Shown in pieces: positions 35,501-50,238 of a DNA stretch of 64,000 bases; position 1 is the first letter of the stretch, and every line of letters begins with the position of its first letter. Position numbers and translations under genes: made by a program. The notes below the pieces were generated by a model, which searched no databases, was not told the DNA's origin, and saw only the letters and a list, made by a program, of their open reading frames with translations. Source of the DNA: Taeniopygia guttata (Eukaryota; Chordata; Aves; Passeriformes; Estrildidae). The stretch covers positions 1,860,001-1,924,000 of the forward strand of contig NC_133034.1 of NCBI RefSeq assembly GCF_048771995.1. Reading direction: 5' to 3'.

Positions 35501-36755
35501 CAGCAGCTGCCAAAGCAATCACTGAAAGCCACCAGCAGTACAGAGCTCATCTATTTCTTGTTCATCTATTTCTTGTCCAAAAGGTATGACTGACATTCAA
35601 ATATAGCACATTATTTCATGCCAAACTGATGCTAAGCCTCAGATGGAAAACCAAAAGTAAATGGGAAAGACCGAGTAAAGGGATCTCACTTCTAAATGAG
35701 AGTTTAAGCTCAGATCTGGTATACACACCTTAAAACTTCCCTTTTGTAAGACATACTTATGCCAGAGAACTGCTTGGCTTCTCAAGCACAGGAATCACCT
35801 GGGACTGAGTTAAACTGTGGGGATAGAAGATGTTCTTTCCTTGCACATCACAGCACTTTTCTCCTGAGAAAGGAGAGCACTGAGTGTGTGCTGTGTGTGC
35901 ACTGATGCTGGGGAGGGCTCATGCTGCCCTCATGGCTCTGAGCCCTCTGGAGCAAACTGGCCAGGCAGCCCCCAGAAAAGCTTCCCTGCCGCCCTGCTTT
36001 GGCTCCCCACACCTGCACTGCTTGTGACCTTCCAGGAGGGGCTTATTCTGCACCAGCAGAAGACCTTGCTGTGGGGAACACCACTAAAATTGAGATGATA
36101 TTTGAGTTCTAGGCAGGGCACCAGAAAGAAGAACCCCAACAAAACCACCAAAACACAGCTCAAGAAACCAAATTTTGAGCCAGATTTTTATGGATTACCA
36201 CCATGTTTTGACACAGCACAGCCTGTGCTGGTTTTGGAAGGGTATGCATGTGCCTGAGCTGGAGGGGACTCAGGCAGGGGGGACAAGGGTCCTACTGGGG
36301 CATGGCAAGGTGTGATCACTGTGCACACCTGTCTTAGCAAACCAAGCCCCTTTCAGGATTTATAGACATCGGTTTCACTGCTCCACACTGGCTCATGGAC
36401 AATCACTACATCCCTTGCTGCAAAGGGACCTTTCTCTTCCCAAAGTGCAGGGACACAGGAATACTGCCTAAGGCTCAGGCTGTGCCCACTGGACCTCACA
36501 GCACCCTCGGCCCCAAAACTGCCCCAGGCCAGGGCACTGGCCCCATCTCAGAACGCTGGGTGGCTGCTGGATTGCTGGAGCCTGGCGGGGTGGGCACGGA
36601 TTTGGGAGTTTCCTGATTTTAGGTGTTAGCCACTGCCCACCAAAGCTATTAAAGAGAGCTTTTAATTTTTTTTTTTTTTTCAAAACCCCTTCAATATCCT
36701 CAATATCAATATTTTTTTGCAGCAAAACCTGAAATCATGGCAACCTCTTTGTTAG
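32600..36755. other. Intergenic, no gene seen
   Basis: No exon could be supported. A 15-bp direct duplication (TCATCTATTTCTTGT, two copies) lies at about 35,549-35,578. The AT-rich segment at 35,330-35,520 could be a conserved element. There is a poly-T run at about 36,667-36,680. Confidence 0.35.
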
Positions 36756-37321
36756 TGTTGTGGTTTAACCCCAGCTTGCAACTGAGCCCCAGAGAGCCGC
36801 TCACTCACCCCTGCTACAGCAGAATGGGAGAGAGAGAATTACACTAGTAAAAATGAGAACATTCATGGATACAGATAAGAACAGTGTCGTAATTGAAATA
36901 AAATAGTAACAATAACAATAAGAAATTTTAATGGAAAGGAAAATAACAAAGAGAGAAAGACAAGTGATGCAAATGAAGACAGTTGCTCAGCACCAACTGA
37001 CTGATACCTGGCCAGCCCCTGAGCAGCAGCCTGGGGCCAGCCTTACCCCTGCTTTAGAGCTGAGCATGATGCCATGGTTTGGAATATCCCTCGGGTCAGC
37101 TGGGGTCAGTTGTCCTGGCTGTGTCCCCTCCCAACTCCTTGTGCACCCCCAGGCCCCTCACTGGTGGGGTGAGGAGCAGAAAAATCCTGGATGCTGTGCA
37201 AGCACTGCTCAGCAATAACAAAAACACCCCTGTGTTATCAGCCCTGTGTTCAGCACAAATCCAAACCATAACATATGCCACCCACGACAAAGAAAACTCT
37301 GCCCCAGCTAAAACCAGCACA
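36756..37321 (-). mobile_element. Solo LTR of an avian ERVL-type element
   Basis: On the minus strand it starts TGTGCTGGTTTTAGCTGGGG and ends GCTGGGGTTAAACCACAACA, the hallmark termini of a widespread avian ERVL LTR family. Internal landmarks include GGGGGTGCACAAGGAGTTGG, GGGATATTCCAAACCATGG and GGTGAGTGAGCGGCTCTC. The length, about 566 bp, is near that expected of this family. It is a solo LTR with several differences from the remembered consensus and no clear target-site duplication, so it is not young. Confidence 0.85.
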
Positions 37322-38343
37322 TTTCTTTAGCTTCCTTTGAAGCAATTACACCAGAGCTAATAAGACATTATTTAAAAGATGACATTGCCTAGGAAAATCT
37401 ACCCTGCAAAGAAATTGCTCCAAAATATTATTTTTCTTGAAAATTACAGAGCTCAGGGACTCTAATTGCCATGCTGTTGCTCACTTTTTATTGCATATTA
37501 TGCCACTTACAATGCTCCTAACAGGATACCTCTACTCTTCCAGGGTATAAACCCTGCCCAGAGAGCAGTATCACACAACAATGGTAATTTTAAAATATCT
37601 TGTGTTCCAAAGACCTGACTCAAAGCCCACCAGGGGGTGGGAGCACAGGACAAACCAGGCTGGCAGCAGGGTGTCACCACCAGCCTGGTTTTGGGCAGCT
37701 GCACTAAGTGCTCTGACCAGCAAAGCAGCCAGATTAAAGAGAAATGCAATCCTACAGTGCCCAAACACTGCACAATTTTGTCTTCCCATAATAAAAAAAC
37801 AATTCAGATGGAAAAAACTCCAGTATCATAATTTCATATTGTGGCTCAGGGAAGCTGGGAGGCCTGGCTGTGGTTTCTGTCCGTGTTAGGTAGACCCAGG
37901 TGAGCAGGCTGTACATGCAGTGAGAACCCACCTTGCCTGGCTTCAAGGCTGTGGAGGCTTTGAGACAACCCCTGCCTCCCATCAGCTGCTCACTCACCCC
38001 GGCAGGGTCAGGGCTTTTTGTGGCTAATTGAGCAGAGCTTTGCAAGGAGATCAGCCACAGATACCCTGACATTTGCCATGCTGGTCCTGAAACATCTGTG
38101 CCTGTGCACAGAGCCCAGGAGGGCTGGGGGAGTGACTGGTGCTTGCTCCTCTCTGCTCTGGCCATGCCCCAGGGGCCCAGCTTGGCTCAAGGAGCTCACA
38201 CCAGCAGCACAAACTGCTTTCCTTCAGATGTGCAGACTGAAATTTAGTCTTCTGTGCCTCTCTGTTATTTGGGGGGTGGTGGGGGAAGAGTGTTCACTTT
38301 TTTTTCTCTATTAACCTTTAAAGTTAACAAAGCAATTGTCCAG
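37322..38343. other. Upstream flank or intron 1 of ADIPOQ
   Basis: No repeat or other exon was recognised. A CCAG dinucleotide context (TTGTCCAG|ATCAGG) at 38,336-38,343 could be the acceptor of the coding exon, placing 14 nt of 5' UTR before the ATG. A T-rich tract at about 38,299-38,314 lies upstream. Confidence 0.4.
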
Positions 38344-38357
38344 ATCAGGAACCAGCT

Positions 38358-39462
38358 ATGAGGGGCCTGGCAGGGTTCCTGCTGTGCTCGGTGCTGCTGC
38401 TGGCCCCACACTCCACAGGGGTGGCTGCCCAGGACACCCAGCCTGACCCCAAAATGCCATGTGCCAATTGGATGGGAGGAGCACCCGGCTACCCTGGCCA
38501 CAACGGTGTCCCTGGCCGGGATGGGAAAGATGGAAGAGATGGACTCAAGGGAGATAAAGGAGATGAAGGTTGGTGAGGAGCAGGTGGTATGTCATTGCTC
38601 GACGTTTCATGTCTGGTGGGTCCATGCCTGATCTTTATCAAGATGGTTTTTGATTGTCTCCTGGGGTGGAGATTCCAAAACCCAAGTCAAAGAGTTTGGT
38701 GCAGGGTTTTTCCCCCAGTTAATGATGTTTGTTGTGACATGCTGCTCTCAGCAGCTCTGCACACAGCCAGGGTGGGGGGTGAGCAGGGTTTCCACTCGCT
38801 GCCTCAGCCCCTGGTGCTTCTGAGGTCCCTGAGCCCTTCCTGGGCTCCGTGCTGCCGAGCAGGGCTCACGCCCCAGCCCCCTCTGCATTTCAGCACCGTG
38901 CAAGCACAACCCCCAGACCCCGCTCTGTCCTGCAGGTCCAGCAGGCCCCAAAGGTGAACCGGGCCCAGCTGGAAGCCGAGGCTTTCCCGGGCCCCCCGGA
39001 TCTCCTGGAACTCCTGGAATCCCAGGGCAGAAGGGCAAAGATGCTTTCGTGCACCGCTCTGCCTTCAGCGTGGGGCTGACGGAGCGAAGCCCTGCTCCCA
39101 ACGTCCCCATCCGCTTCAGCAAGATCTTCTACAACGAGCAGGGCCACTACGACCCCAGCACGGGCAAGTTCCTCTGCAGCGTGCCCGGCACCTACTACTT
39201 CTCCTACCACCTCACAGTCTACCTGTCGGACGTCAAGGTCAGCCTCTACAGGAAGGACAAGGCCGTGATCTTCACCTACGACCAGTTCCAGAACAACAAC
39301 GTGGACCAAGCCAGCGGCTCTGTCCTGCTGCACCTCAGCTCCGGGGACGAGGTCTGGCTCCAGGTGTACGGGAATGGGGACAAAAATGGGGTCTATGCTG
39401 ACAACCTCAATGATTCCACTTTCATGGGCTTCCTCCTGTACCCTGACCCAGACAATTACTAA
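38358..39462 (+). CDS. ADIPOQ: Adiponectin (secreted collagen-C1q hormone)
   Basis: Two coding exons, 38,358-38,568 and 38,936-39,462, join in phase 1 (GAAG|GTTGGT ... CTGTCCTGCAG|GT) to give 245 residues, close to the 244 of mammalian adiponectin. Residues 1-24 are a signal peptide. A short variable region holds Cys35, matching the human cysteine that links trimers into multimers. About 21 Gly-X-Y triplets span residues 41-105, interrupted by the intron. The C1q head (about 109-245) has [41 protein letters not shown] and [13 protein letters not shown], all adiponectin signatures rather than those of CTRP paralogues. Lys64, Lys67 and Lys76 align one residue off human Lys65, Lys68 and Lys77, which are hydroxylated and glycosylated. 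As a family, adiponectin is an adipocyte-secreted hormone acting through ADIPOR1/2 and T-cadherin. A noncoding first exon probably lies upstream. The collagen stalk differs more from human than the head does. Confidence 0.96.
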
Positions 39463-40661
39463 AGTAGGGGGTGCTGCACAGAAAAGGAGGAGGTGGCTTA
39501 ACCCCAGACGTGTCCTGGGGCACTGGCGCTATAGCTATAATGTATTTACCAGAAAATTGCCTTTTGCAAGGGCAATGATTGCCAAGGGGGTACCCTTTCT
39601 CCTGTGAAATCACTGACATCATACCAGTGCTTCCACGGAACCTCTGCTCTTGCTTTCCTGTGAAAGCCTCAGCCCAAAATCAAATACCACTCCTGCCATG
39701 TCATGAAAAACTCTCAACATGGCTTAACCTTCATTTAAATTTAAAAGCAAGAAGACAAAAATTGGTTGCATTTAAATATGACATTCTAAATTTCCCTTTT
39801 TTAGCCACCTAAATTCATCTAAAACAATTGTAGAAATTTTAGTCAGCATTTTAAAGTTCGAGTAGAAGAGGGAAAATACTACTCACAAGAGCAGAGTGCT
39901 CTTGTTTTCAGCTGGAACAGATGGCTCAATTTTATGTAACTCCCACTTATTAGGGCCTTTGACTTCCACTCCTGGTTTGTTGTCTTCCTTTTTTCAGCAC
40001 AGATATTTGAATATATTCAGGTTATTAACATCCACTGATGTTAATCCTTTGATTTCCTTTTTATGTTTATCCCCTATTGTTATCTCTAATGCAGACAGCA
40101 GGCTGGTTAAGGCAGGGATCTTCTGTTGTGATTTATCTGAGAAGCCTTATGAGCACCAGTGAGGCCACACAACAAAAGCCACCCACTGACTGTGTGGTTT
40201 CAGGGGTCCTGAGGTGACCACAAAGATCCTGTCCCATCTCCCCTCTAAACAGCTCCCAGGTGCAGCCCGAAGTTGAGATCTATCAGCTGTGTTGGTATTT
40301 TTCCAGGCCCTAAGTGTGCCATAATCTCACCACCAGGCAGAGCTTCAGGTGGTGCTGAAGCCTCCCATGTGGAGTGGGCCCCAGCTTTGGGCTAAGTTAC
40401 CTGAATGCAGAAGAGTGTTAAGGCTGGAATTACTGTCAATGCCGTCAAACTGCTCTCCAAGGAGCTTGCTTGACTTTTAGCTAAAAGAGGATTTGATGGT
40501 TTCTCAGATACTTTCAAAGAAGACTCCTGCTACTAAGCTTCAGAGCAAGCTACCACAGATCAGAGCTAATGCAGTATTGCAAGCACAAAACAGCATTAAG
40601 AGCTTCAACTGAAATTACTTGCAACATCATTTTCCACTCTCCAGTGAATTACCACACTGCA

Positions 40662-40677
40662 AATAAAAAACAATAAA
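40662..40677 (+). terminator. ADIPOQ: ADIPOQ candidate poly(A) signal
   Basis: Two overlapping-range AATAAA hexamers lie about 1.2 kb after the stop codon. A GT-rich stretch at 40,708-40,729 (TTTTTTGTGTGTATTGTTGG) is in the position of a downstream cleavage element. The implied 3' UTR is about 1.2 kb. Confidence 0.6.
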
Positions 40678-40734
40678 AAGCTCTCTCAATGAGAATGTTT
40701 CCACATTTTTTGTGTGTATTGTTGGGAAGGACTT

Positions 40735-43700
40735 GAAGAAAGGGATATACTCCTAGCCTCACCAGGCAGCCCAGGAAACTTTTTTTTTTTTGTCCCAGCA
40801 AGGTGGAGGTACCATAGGCTGGCAAACACAGGGGCGTTTGCTTTCTCAAGAAACACTCCACACTCTAAATTTTATCAAGGCTTAAGCATCTCACCGCCTT
40901 ACACTGTATTGCATGCTTTTGGGGTAAGATGAGCTCTGGTTTTCACACTATTTCCCCAACCAAATACCGTGAATCCAGCCTAAATGGCCATCCAGAGCGA
41001 GGGCCTCTGCTGGCCCTGAAGGCTTCAAGCACCCTGGATTTAGCAAGGGTGAAACTGATGCTCAATCTAGTTATGCTAAATTCAGTAAGATGTGAAAAAC
41101 CCTGCCCTTATCATGGGAATTAATGGGAAGGGAACAGGGCAAAGGTAAAAAAACCCCCAGAAATCCATAAAAAACAGTTTTTAAAATGCAGCATTTGCTG
41201 GATCAAATGCCTAAGAGGCTTAAATTGAAAGGAGCAAGTCAGAGTTTTTGTACTGTTTTTCTCAAATGTTTTCAGATGGATCTTCAGAAGGCAGGGGAAA
41301 TTGAAACAGCCAGAGTACTAAGAGGCATTTGGGATAAACATTAGGAGGCTATACAAGTTTAAAGACCGGTTCCCAAGAGGGATCCAAAACAAATGATTGC
41401 TTTCTTTGCTGCCATGCAGCGGGAGCAAACATGCTTACAGCTTTATCCAGTACACCAACACTCAGGCTCAGACCTTGGGAAAAATGTTAAAGAAAGTCAT
41501 TAAGGCACTGTGTTCCATGTACTGACTCTGCCCCCTTCTCACAGACACAAATACTGAACTGCAGCTTCACCAGGACACTCCAGATGAGTGCCTGTACTGC
41601 CCATGCACATCCCAGCCAGGCACCCCAAAACCAGCAAACAGCAGCCCAAGGCAAACACCCACATGGAAACAGGGGTCAGAGCCCTCCCTGCAGGGACTGG
41701 GACTGTTTTAAGAAGTCTTTCACCTCAAATCTCTGTAAGATTCTTGCTCAGCTCAGACAAGCACTTTCCCAGCAGGCACCAGATTCCAGTTTAAGCCACC
41801 TCTCATCTCTCTTAGAAGGCAACTGCTCCCAACAGAGACTCATTTCTTCAAGGAAGCAAGCACAGACACAGGGCAGGCAGAGAAGCACCCCTACCTCTGC
41901 CCCACTGCAGCCCCACAGCTGCCCTTTCCCCTCTGTTCCTGCCTCCTGAGGCTGCCCAGCCCCTGCAGGGGTCTGCATGGGGGTCTCAGCCAGCCAAAAT
42001 GTGCTGACAAGCTTTGGGAGCAGCAGCTGAGCATGGCCACCAGTCATCCTGGGGAGTCCTTTGGCCCAGCACCTCCAAATTCCTGCCTGTGGGATGGATA
42101 TCAGACCTCCACCTCAGCAGCTCTGCCACATCAGGGGCACGTGGCCAGGCTGACCATGGACTGGGCACCATGCTGGCCTTGGGCTGCTTTCAAGGAAGAG
42201 CTGCAAACAGGGTTTGGGGGGATAATGAGGTCCTGGGGGATGAGCTCAGGTGAGTTCCTAAGAATCCAGACTTTTTGTATTGTGGAGTTGTGGTTTTACT
42301 ATCCCTCCAGGCTTCATAAACCCATGGAGGGGACAACCTGGCCAACACAGGCACATCTCCAAGGCCTGGGCTGCTCCTGAGGATCACACTGCATTGGACA
42401 CACAATTATCTGGTAAGAAAAGAGCACGAACAACACTGGCATGCTGAGAGGGCACAGAATCACCTGCTCTCCAACAAATTTAAGTGTTTTAGTTTGTGGT
42501 TTTTAATCAATCCTGACAGCAGATGCCTTGTACAAAGTTATGTCTCACTATTTACTGCCTCCCTGGCAGGTTTAAATGGATGCTTTTCCCTTTAGAAGCT
42601 AATGTACTCTAAGAGGCAGAAAGCAAGAACACTCCCCAGTGAAAGACTGAAGTCACTGCACTAACAATTAGGGAGAAATAACATGAAAAGCTGAAGACAG
42701 CTGGAGAGAGCTGGAGAGACTGACCAGTCTCATCCAGCAGGGAAACCATCTGTAAAAGCATCCATAGCCCTTTCAAACACAATCATAGGCTGGTCCTAAT
42801 TGTACTTCAACCCCGTGTAATCACTTGTGCCAGTAATTAATTGGAATACAAATAGCAGCTGCACTAAACCATGAAGAGCTACAACAAGAAGATAAATTGC
42901 TTGCAAGACTTGCATTCCTGAAGTAAAAACTCACTAGAGGGTTTTCATCATGGAAGCAGGCGGAGGGATTAGGATCAAACCTGACATTTGGCTAATCAGC
43001 TACTCTTCTTCCATACAAGAAATGCCATCAGATTAAAAGTCTCTGAAATACTGTGCAGGAAACCAGTGCCCAGGCTGCCATACGTTTCTCTGACTGTATT
43101 TGTGCTGGGTGTAGGTACCTGATGAAAAGACTCAGGCTCCGTGGGACTGTAAGACACCAAACCCACCCTTAGCTCATCCTGGGATGATCGACCCAGCCCA
43201 CTGCTCTTTGAGAACACTGGGAAACTTCCTTACACGGAGGGGAGTTCATTACCCGCCAGCCAATCCAGGGGAAAGCTTTATTCCCAATAAAATGGAAGCA
43301 TTAAATGTCAGTATCTGTTTCTTCCTGTAGAGATTCCCACCCTCAAGGCAATCTGTGGAATCCCTCCCATAAAAGCAGCACAGATTTATAGAGAGGCATC
43401 AGGGATGGAGTCAGAGAGATCACACTTGAAGACAATCTATCTTTAATTCCCTCCTGGAGGCAGGCAGGGAAGGATGGGGGTATGAACCAACACACCCAGC
43501 TCCCTCTGAAAACCTGGGCATCTGTGAAAGGAGCTCTGCCTAAAGAGTCAGGACAGCACAGCTTCTCTGCTCCTTGACAGGGATTTCCAGAGAAGCCATT
43601 CTAGTTCTGTTTTGACAAGTGTTGTAAGGCCAAGGTGGATCTGCCGTCCCGATGAGGCACAGCACAGGGAGGGAAGGGGACTCCCACCCCACAGCTCCTG

Positions 43701-46700
43701 TACCCCAGCCCTGCAGAGGCAGCTCCAGAGCAGCAGGAGACCAGAAGGTCCCAGCAGGAGACCAGAAGGTCCCAGCAGGACCAGCTCAGCGAGCTGCACT
43801 GGGAGCTGAGCACGCCCTGAGCAGAAGCTCTGGCAGGACAGAGCCACTGTCCCATGGCAGGAGTCCCCTCTGAAGTGTCCTCACCAAAGCATCCCCAGCT
43901 GGCACTGGGGCAGCTCCTGGCAGCACCAGGGATGCTTTGTCACATTCCCTTGGCAATCCATACCCCCTTGCTCTGTCACCCACCTCATACCCAACATCCT
44001 CAGCTGTGCATCTGTTTATTCACAACATTCCAGAGTCCTTTTTTCCAGGAGGCTTTAAGTTTAAACGAGTTTGTACAAGAGTACCTGAAACTTTTTTTGT
44101 AAACCAGCAAGCAGCATTCACAAAATAGTTGTATTGTGAATTTTAAAAGACACTGCTCCTGTCTCCTTCTGCTCTGAACTCCTTACAGAAGCTTGAATAA
44201 AAGGTTGGTAACATGGGTCAGGATTCTTACCCTGCTGCTTGTCAAAGGCTAACTGGAACAAATATAAAAGGCAAACTCAAAAGAATAAATAAACTTGAAA
44301 GCAAAAACATAGAAGCAAATCTTCATGCTCAAAGCCTCCCCTACTGCTAAGGACTGACTTGCATTGTGCTTTTCCAAAATATCCCTGATGTGACACTGGC
44401 ATTCAAGTCCCATCACCAACAGGGACTCGCAGGGAACAGGGCAGCACTGTCATCTGCCCAGCATGTTCTCAACAACCACACACTGAGAACAGGAAGAAGT
44501 CCATTTATTCATCTAAATTAATTCCTTCTTTATCAAGAAAAATACCTTCCACTTCAATTACTGAAATAAAATATTTAAACATTTTATTCCCTGGTGGTTA
44601 GCTCAGCAAAAAGCCACCAAGGAAATCCATTATTGCCACACTAGGTCTGAGCTTGCCTGTTCCTGCTCATAGGAAGAGCAGTGGAACCCTGGATACTGGA
44701 TAAGCTGGAAACCAACTCAGAAGCAGCACTGCAGGAATATTATGCACAGATGACAGCCAGCTTCCTTTAGCATGGCAACTTTCTCTCCCTCACAATGAAT
44801 GGATCCTTTTCAGCTCAAAACAGATTGCACATTTTTATTTCCAAAGAATGTACTGGGACAGTTTGCAGTTCCCTGCAAGCAGAGCCATGGCCTGTTGAGA
44901 GTATTGAAGGGAACAGGCTGACATTTAAGTGTTTTGAAGGAATTGCTTTTCATCCGTGCTGCACCACTGGCTACACCCTTCTAAGGCATTTCAGCACTTA
45001 GGACCTCATCCTGCCAAGTCTCAGCTTTATGGATTGCCAGCTGTCCCACTGAATCACTGGGACAATTCACAAAACTATTCAGACTAGAGCCTTTACTTGG
45101 ATGTTGAATCACTCAGCAGTACCCAGCAACTTATAAACAAATACACATCAGCCCAAATATGTGCATATTGCTGTTCAAACAGCCTTGTTCCCTAAGAAAC
45201 ACTTCTTATGAGAGGTGTCAATCTCCACAAAAGGGACAGGAATCAAAACTCAAGAAATGAATTGGCCAAGGCAGTCAAATGCTGTTTCAATCAATTTTTA
45301 TTAGATTTTGACATCTTGTGATTATTTCCTGACAAAAGGCTGATTGCCCCCAGTCTAATTAGACTGAAAGCCTTGACAAATGGGAGCACAGAAGTGATGT
45401 GAAGGGCATTTTGTTCTTCATCTACCACCGTTCCAGCAGGGAGCCAAACAAACCCCAGCTCCTGATGGAAGTTTAACACACTGACAGCCCTCTTTGGAGA
45501 GATGCACACCCATTCTCACTGTGCAGGAGGGAACGCTGTACTGCACACAGCTCCAAGGTGCATGTTTGGTAATATCCCAACTCTGCTCCTTCATTTTGTC
45601 CCAGCCCAGGAGACCACACAGGTATCAGACTGAAGGACTGGCAGTACCCAAGAACCCCCAGCACTGCCAGTAGCCACAGCCAGAGCGGCATTACCTGCAC
45701 ACCCAGGCAGTTCATGTGATTCCAGAGTTTTCCACAGCTTAAGGACTTTCATAAACTCAAACACTTTTATTTAAACACTGCACAGATGAAGTTCCCTCCC
45801 CACAGACACATATATACCTCCCAGGTGCCAGCAGTACTACTGATGCTGCTTTTCTACGTGAAACCCTGAGTTTCTGGAAATCTTCACAAAAAGGTCTTAG
45901 TTCTACCTACCTTGAGTGGATAGTTACATCCTACCAGGATGAAAACTGCTGGACCCAGGAGCACCATCCTTCCTCTACCCAGTTCCACAGAGAGAATTCC
46001 GTGCTTTGATCAGGTGAGATGTTACACAACCAGAACCACTCACCCACAGCACCTTCAAACCAATGTTCACTGAGGTTTCACACATCTTTAAAGGATAGAC
46101 AACACCATCCATACTGAAGAGCAGCTGTTCAAGGTGGGTTTGTATCACAGAACATACTCCTGATGCTGTGATCAAACTTAAAGCTCAAGTTCCTTTGCTT
46201 CTTTTTATTTCATCTTTTGCAGCTACCCAAAATGCTGTCTCTATTTCCTGGCAGCAACTCATTTCTCAAAACATAGTTTGGAGAAAGCACAGCACCAAGG
46301 CCTGAGTCAGTCCAAGCCCAATTGCCACCACTCAAATGGCTCTACCTTGGTCTCACTGAGGAAAACTGGAAAGCCCAGGCTCTCAGCAGGGCGAGCACTA
46401 AAAGGGAAAGGCCACTGCCTGAGCAAGGCTGTTCCTCCAGGGACACAGCAGGGTCAGGCACCAAGCAGAGAACATGGCAGGGTCTGATTTAGAACACACT
46501 GCATGATGAAACACGGCTTTTCAGAAATCCACAGCAGCACGATCAAAAGACACCCAAATCCTACTGGGTTTATTGTGCTTGCATTTTTAAACTCACTGGC
46601 TGGAAGAGTTACTCTTAGATTTAAGATTTCCTTTTTCAAGGCAATCTACAGAAATAAAAATGTGACAGAGGTATGAAAGGGTTTCAGTGCAGGTAAAATT

Positions 46701-47590
46701 TAAGTAGTGTGAAGTGTTTAAAGAAAGATCAGTCACAGTATTTATTCTGTGATCAATTAATAGAATACAGATTGTATTTGATATTGGACAGGATTACACT
46801 CTTGATTATGAAAAAAATCTACTAAAAACTCACCTGTTCCTTTCATTCTGAGATTCAGTTTGGTCACTGAAGGGTAAGAATGAAACATTTATACATTCTG
46901 AAAAGCTTATGTCAGAATCTGAGCCAGTATTTCAACAGCCTGGTTCATATACACTGTACCTCTAAGGACCAGTAAGTGCATTAGCTTCTGTAGGAAAAGA
47001 AAATAATTTTAGGTCTCTTTATCGATCAAGTGCAATTTCAAGAATATAATTGTATTTTTAAGTTTATATTTAAATTTATATTTTAAAAAATCCAAGCATT
47101 CCCCTAATCTTGGGTCAGAACATTCCTTTGCTTAACATATTAAGATGAAGTACCTTTTTGTTTCTGTGTTCCTTAAATTAAAAGTGAAGTGCTGTGGTAG
47201 TTCTCTGTCTTGAAACAAAAAACAATCCACACTGTTCTCAGTGTGACCAACAAGTGAGTTGGACTATTCAGAACAAGCAGCCATCTGATCCCGAGACAAT
47301 CCTTTACTGTGGGATGAACAAAACTTTCTAGGCAGCATGTGCCCTACTGCATATCTTTTATGTAATATCCAAAAGCAACAGTGAATTATTTAATACCAAA
47401 ATAATCACTCTAAGGAAGCTCAGAAGACAGCAATTTCTACTTTTATAAGCCAGAGAGATGAGTGTTTCTTCAGTATTTTATTCAACAAGCACATCAGCAA
47501 TGAAATTTCCAGGAAAATCTACACACAGCTTCCTAGAAATAACAGTGCACACTTCCCTACTTAGTTGCCTTTAACCATCTGGTTTTCATA
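40735..47590. other. ADIPOQ-COPS9 intergenic, no gene seen
   Basis: No exon, CR1 or LTR was recognised in nearly 7 kb. Small features only: a T-run at about 40,780-40,791 and a 21-bp tandem duplication (GGAGACCAGAAGGTCCCAGCA) at about 43,736-43,777. The TAAT-rich segment near 42,780-42,860 could be a conserved noncoding element. Confidence 0.4.
43736..43777. repeat. 21-bp tandem duplication
   Basis: Two perfect adjacent copies of a 21-bp unit beginning GGAGACCAGAAGG lie in non-coding sequence. Confidence 0.85.
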
Positions 47591-47613
47591 TTCCCCAAGC
47601 AGCTTATCCAGGC

Positions 47614-47619
47614 TTTATT
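47614..47619 (-). terminator. COPS9: COPS9 poly(A) signal
   Basis: TTTATT on plus gives AATAAA on minus, 104 nt past the COPS9 stop codon, followed by T/C-rich sequence. The spacing is typical of a short 3' UTR. Confidence 0.7.
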
Positions 47620-47722
47620 CCCCCCTCTGTAATTTTGCCATTTTGATTAATTTAATAAATAATGGACTGCAAAGGCGATCCTAGAGAGAAATCCACATCT
47701 CAGCTCTGCTGCACAATTAAGT

Positions 47723-49260
<1,538 letters not shown>

Positions 49261-49268
49261 GGGGACAG

Positions 49269-49563
49269 CGATGGAGCCGCCTCCTGCTCACCCCGCCCCT
49301 GTCACCGTGGTGACCGGCAATGGAGCCGCCCCTGCTCACCCCGCCCCTGTCACCGTGGGGACCGGCAATGGAGGCCGCCCCTGCTCACCCCGCCCCTGTC
49401 ACCGTGGGGACGGCGATGGAGCCGCCCCTGCTCACCCCTCCCTCATGGTGACCGGCAATGGAGACCTCCTCTTGCTCACACTGCCCCGTCCTCATGGCGA
49501 TCAGCAATGGAGGCCGCCTCCTGCTCGCCCTGTCCTCATGGCGATCAGCGATGGAGGCCGCCT
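49269..49563. repeat. GC-rich minisatellite, about 48-bp unit, upstream of COPS9
   Basis: About six imperfect copies of a unit of roughly 48 bp run in direct tandem (core ATGGAGCCGCCCCTGCTCAC then CCCGCCCCTGTCACCGTGG), diverging away from COPS9. One more partial unit (GCCCCCTGCTCACCCCGCCC) lies on the far side of the LTR at 50,239-50,278, so the LTR inserted into the array. Frames through it are open only because of composition. Confidence 0.9.
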
Positions 49564-50238
49564 TGAAACAAAAGATTTTCCAGAGATCACTTGAACTAGC
49601 AAAATGAATGTATCAAAAATGAATGTATGAAAAATGAATGTATCAAACATGAATATATCAAAAATGAATGTATCATGTTTGTAGAATCATGTGTTGAATT
49701 TTAAGAAACCTCTGCACAAAAAGGGATAGGAAATAAAAAGATCTCTAAAGCTTCTTGCAAAAAGACAAATACCGGAAAGGACCAGGAATGCCAAGACTTC
49801 AGACAAGGAAGCCCCTCTGTCTCCAACATGTCAAGGATGATGAACTTATCCAGATAGGAGAGCAAAGGACCAAAAGCGCAAGCGCAGAGGAGAAGAGTTC
49901 AAAAGTTCAGTTGAACTTTTGAGGATGATCTGAAGCTCAACGACCACCAGAGACCCCCATAAAAGCCCCCACAAAAAACTACCCATGCCCAGAAGGGCGT
50001 GGACCTATTTAGCATGAGAAGCAAAGACAGGCGGGGCCAGGGGTTGAATATGCATAGAAAAGTTGTGTAATGTATTGCATATGGAACACCTTTGTGAATA
50101 AAGTCGGGGGGCAAACTTCAGCTCGGGGCACAAGATTTCGGAGAGTTATCTCACTTGTGCTGGGTGCCGACAATACATACCCACTTCATAACTACCTCGA
50201 GTTGTGGAGTCTATTTATTTATTCCGCATATCGCTTCA
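49564..50238 (+). mobile_element. Solo LTR, family A, inserted in the COPS9 minisatellite
   Basis: It starts TGAAACAAAAG and ends TATCGCTTCA. The 3' part has GGGGTTGAATATGCATAG, TTGTGTAATGTATTGCATAT, a TTGTGAATAAAGTCGGGG poly(A) block and TTATCTCACTTGTGCTGGG, all mirrored in the minus-strand LTR at 61,825-62,440. Both flanks are minisatellite (GCCGCCT left, GCCCCCT right). A 15-bp unit repeated five times sits near its 5' end. It is a solo LTR fossil, plus orientation, with no internal genes. Confidence 0.87.
49601..49675. repeat. 15-bp tandem repeat, 5 copies, inside the LTR
   Basis: The unit AAAATGAATGTATCA is repeated five times with a few substitutions. It is absent from the related LTR at 61,825-62,440. 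Confidence 0.92.

Noticed and set aside
38358-39462. A C1QTNF/CTRP paralogue instead of adiponectin
   Set aside because: The [20 protein letters not shown] and RSAFSVGL motifs, Cys35, the collagen lysine positions and the single phase-1 intron all match adiponectin specifically.
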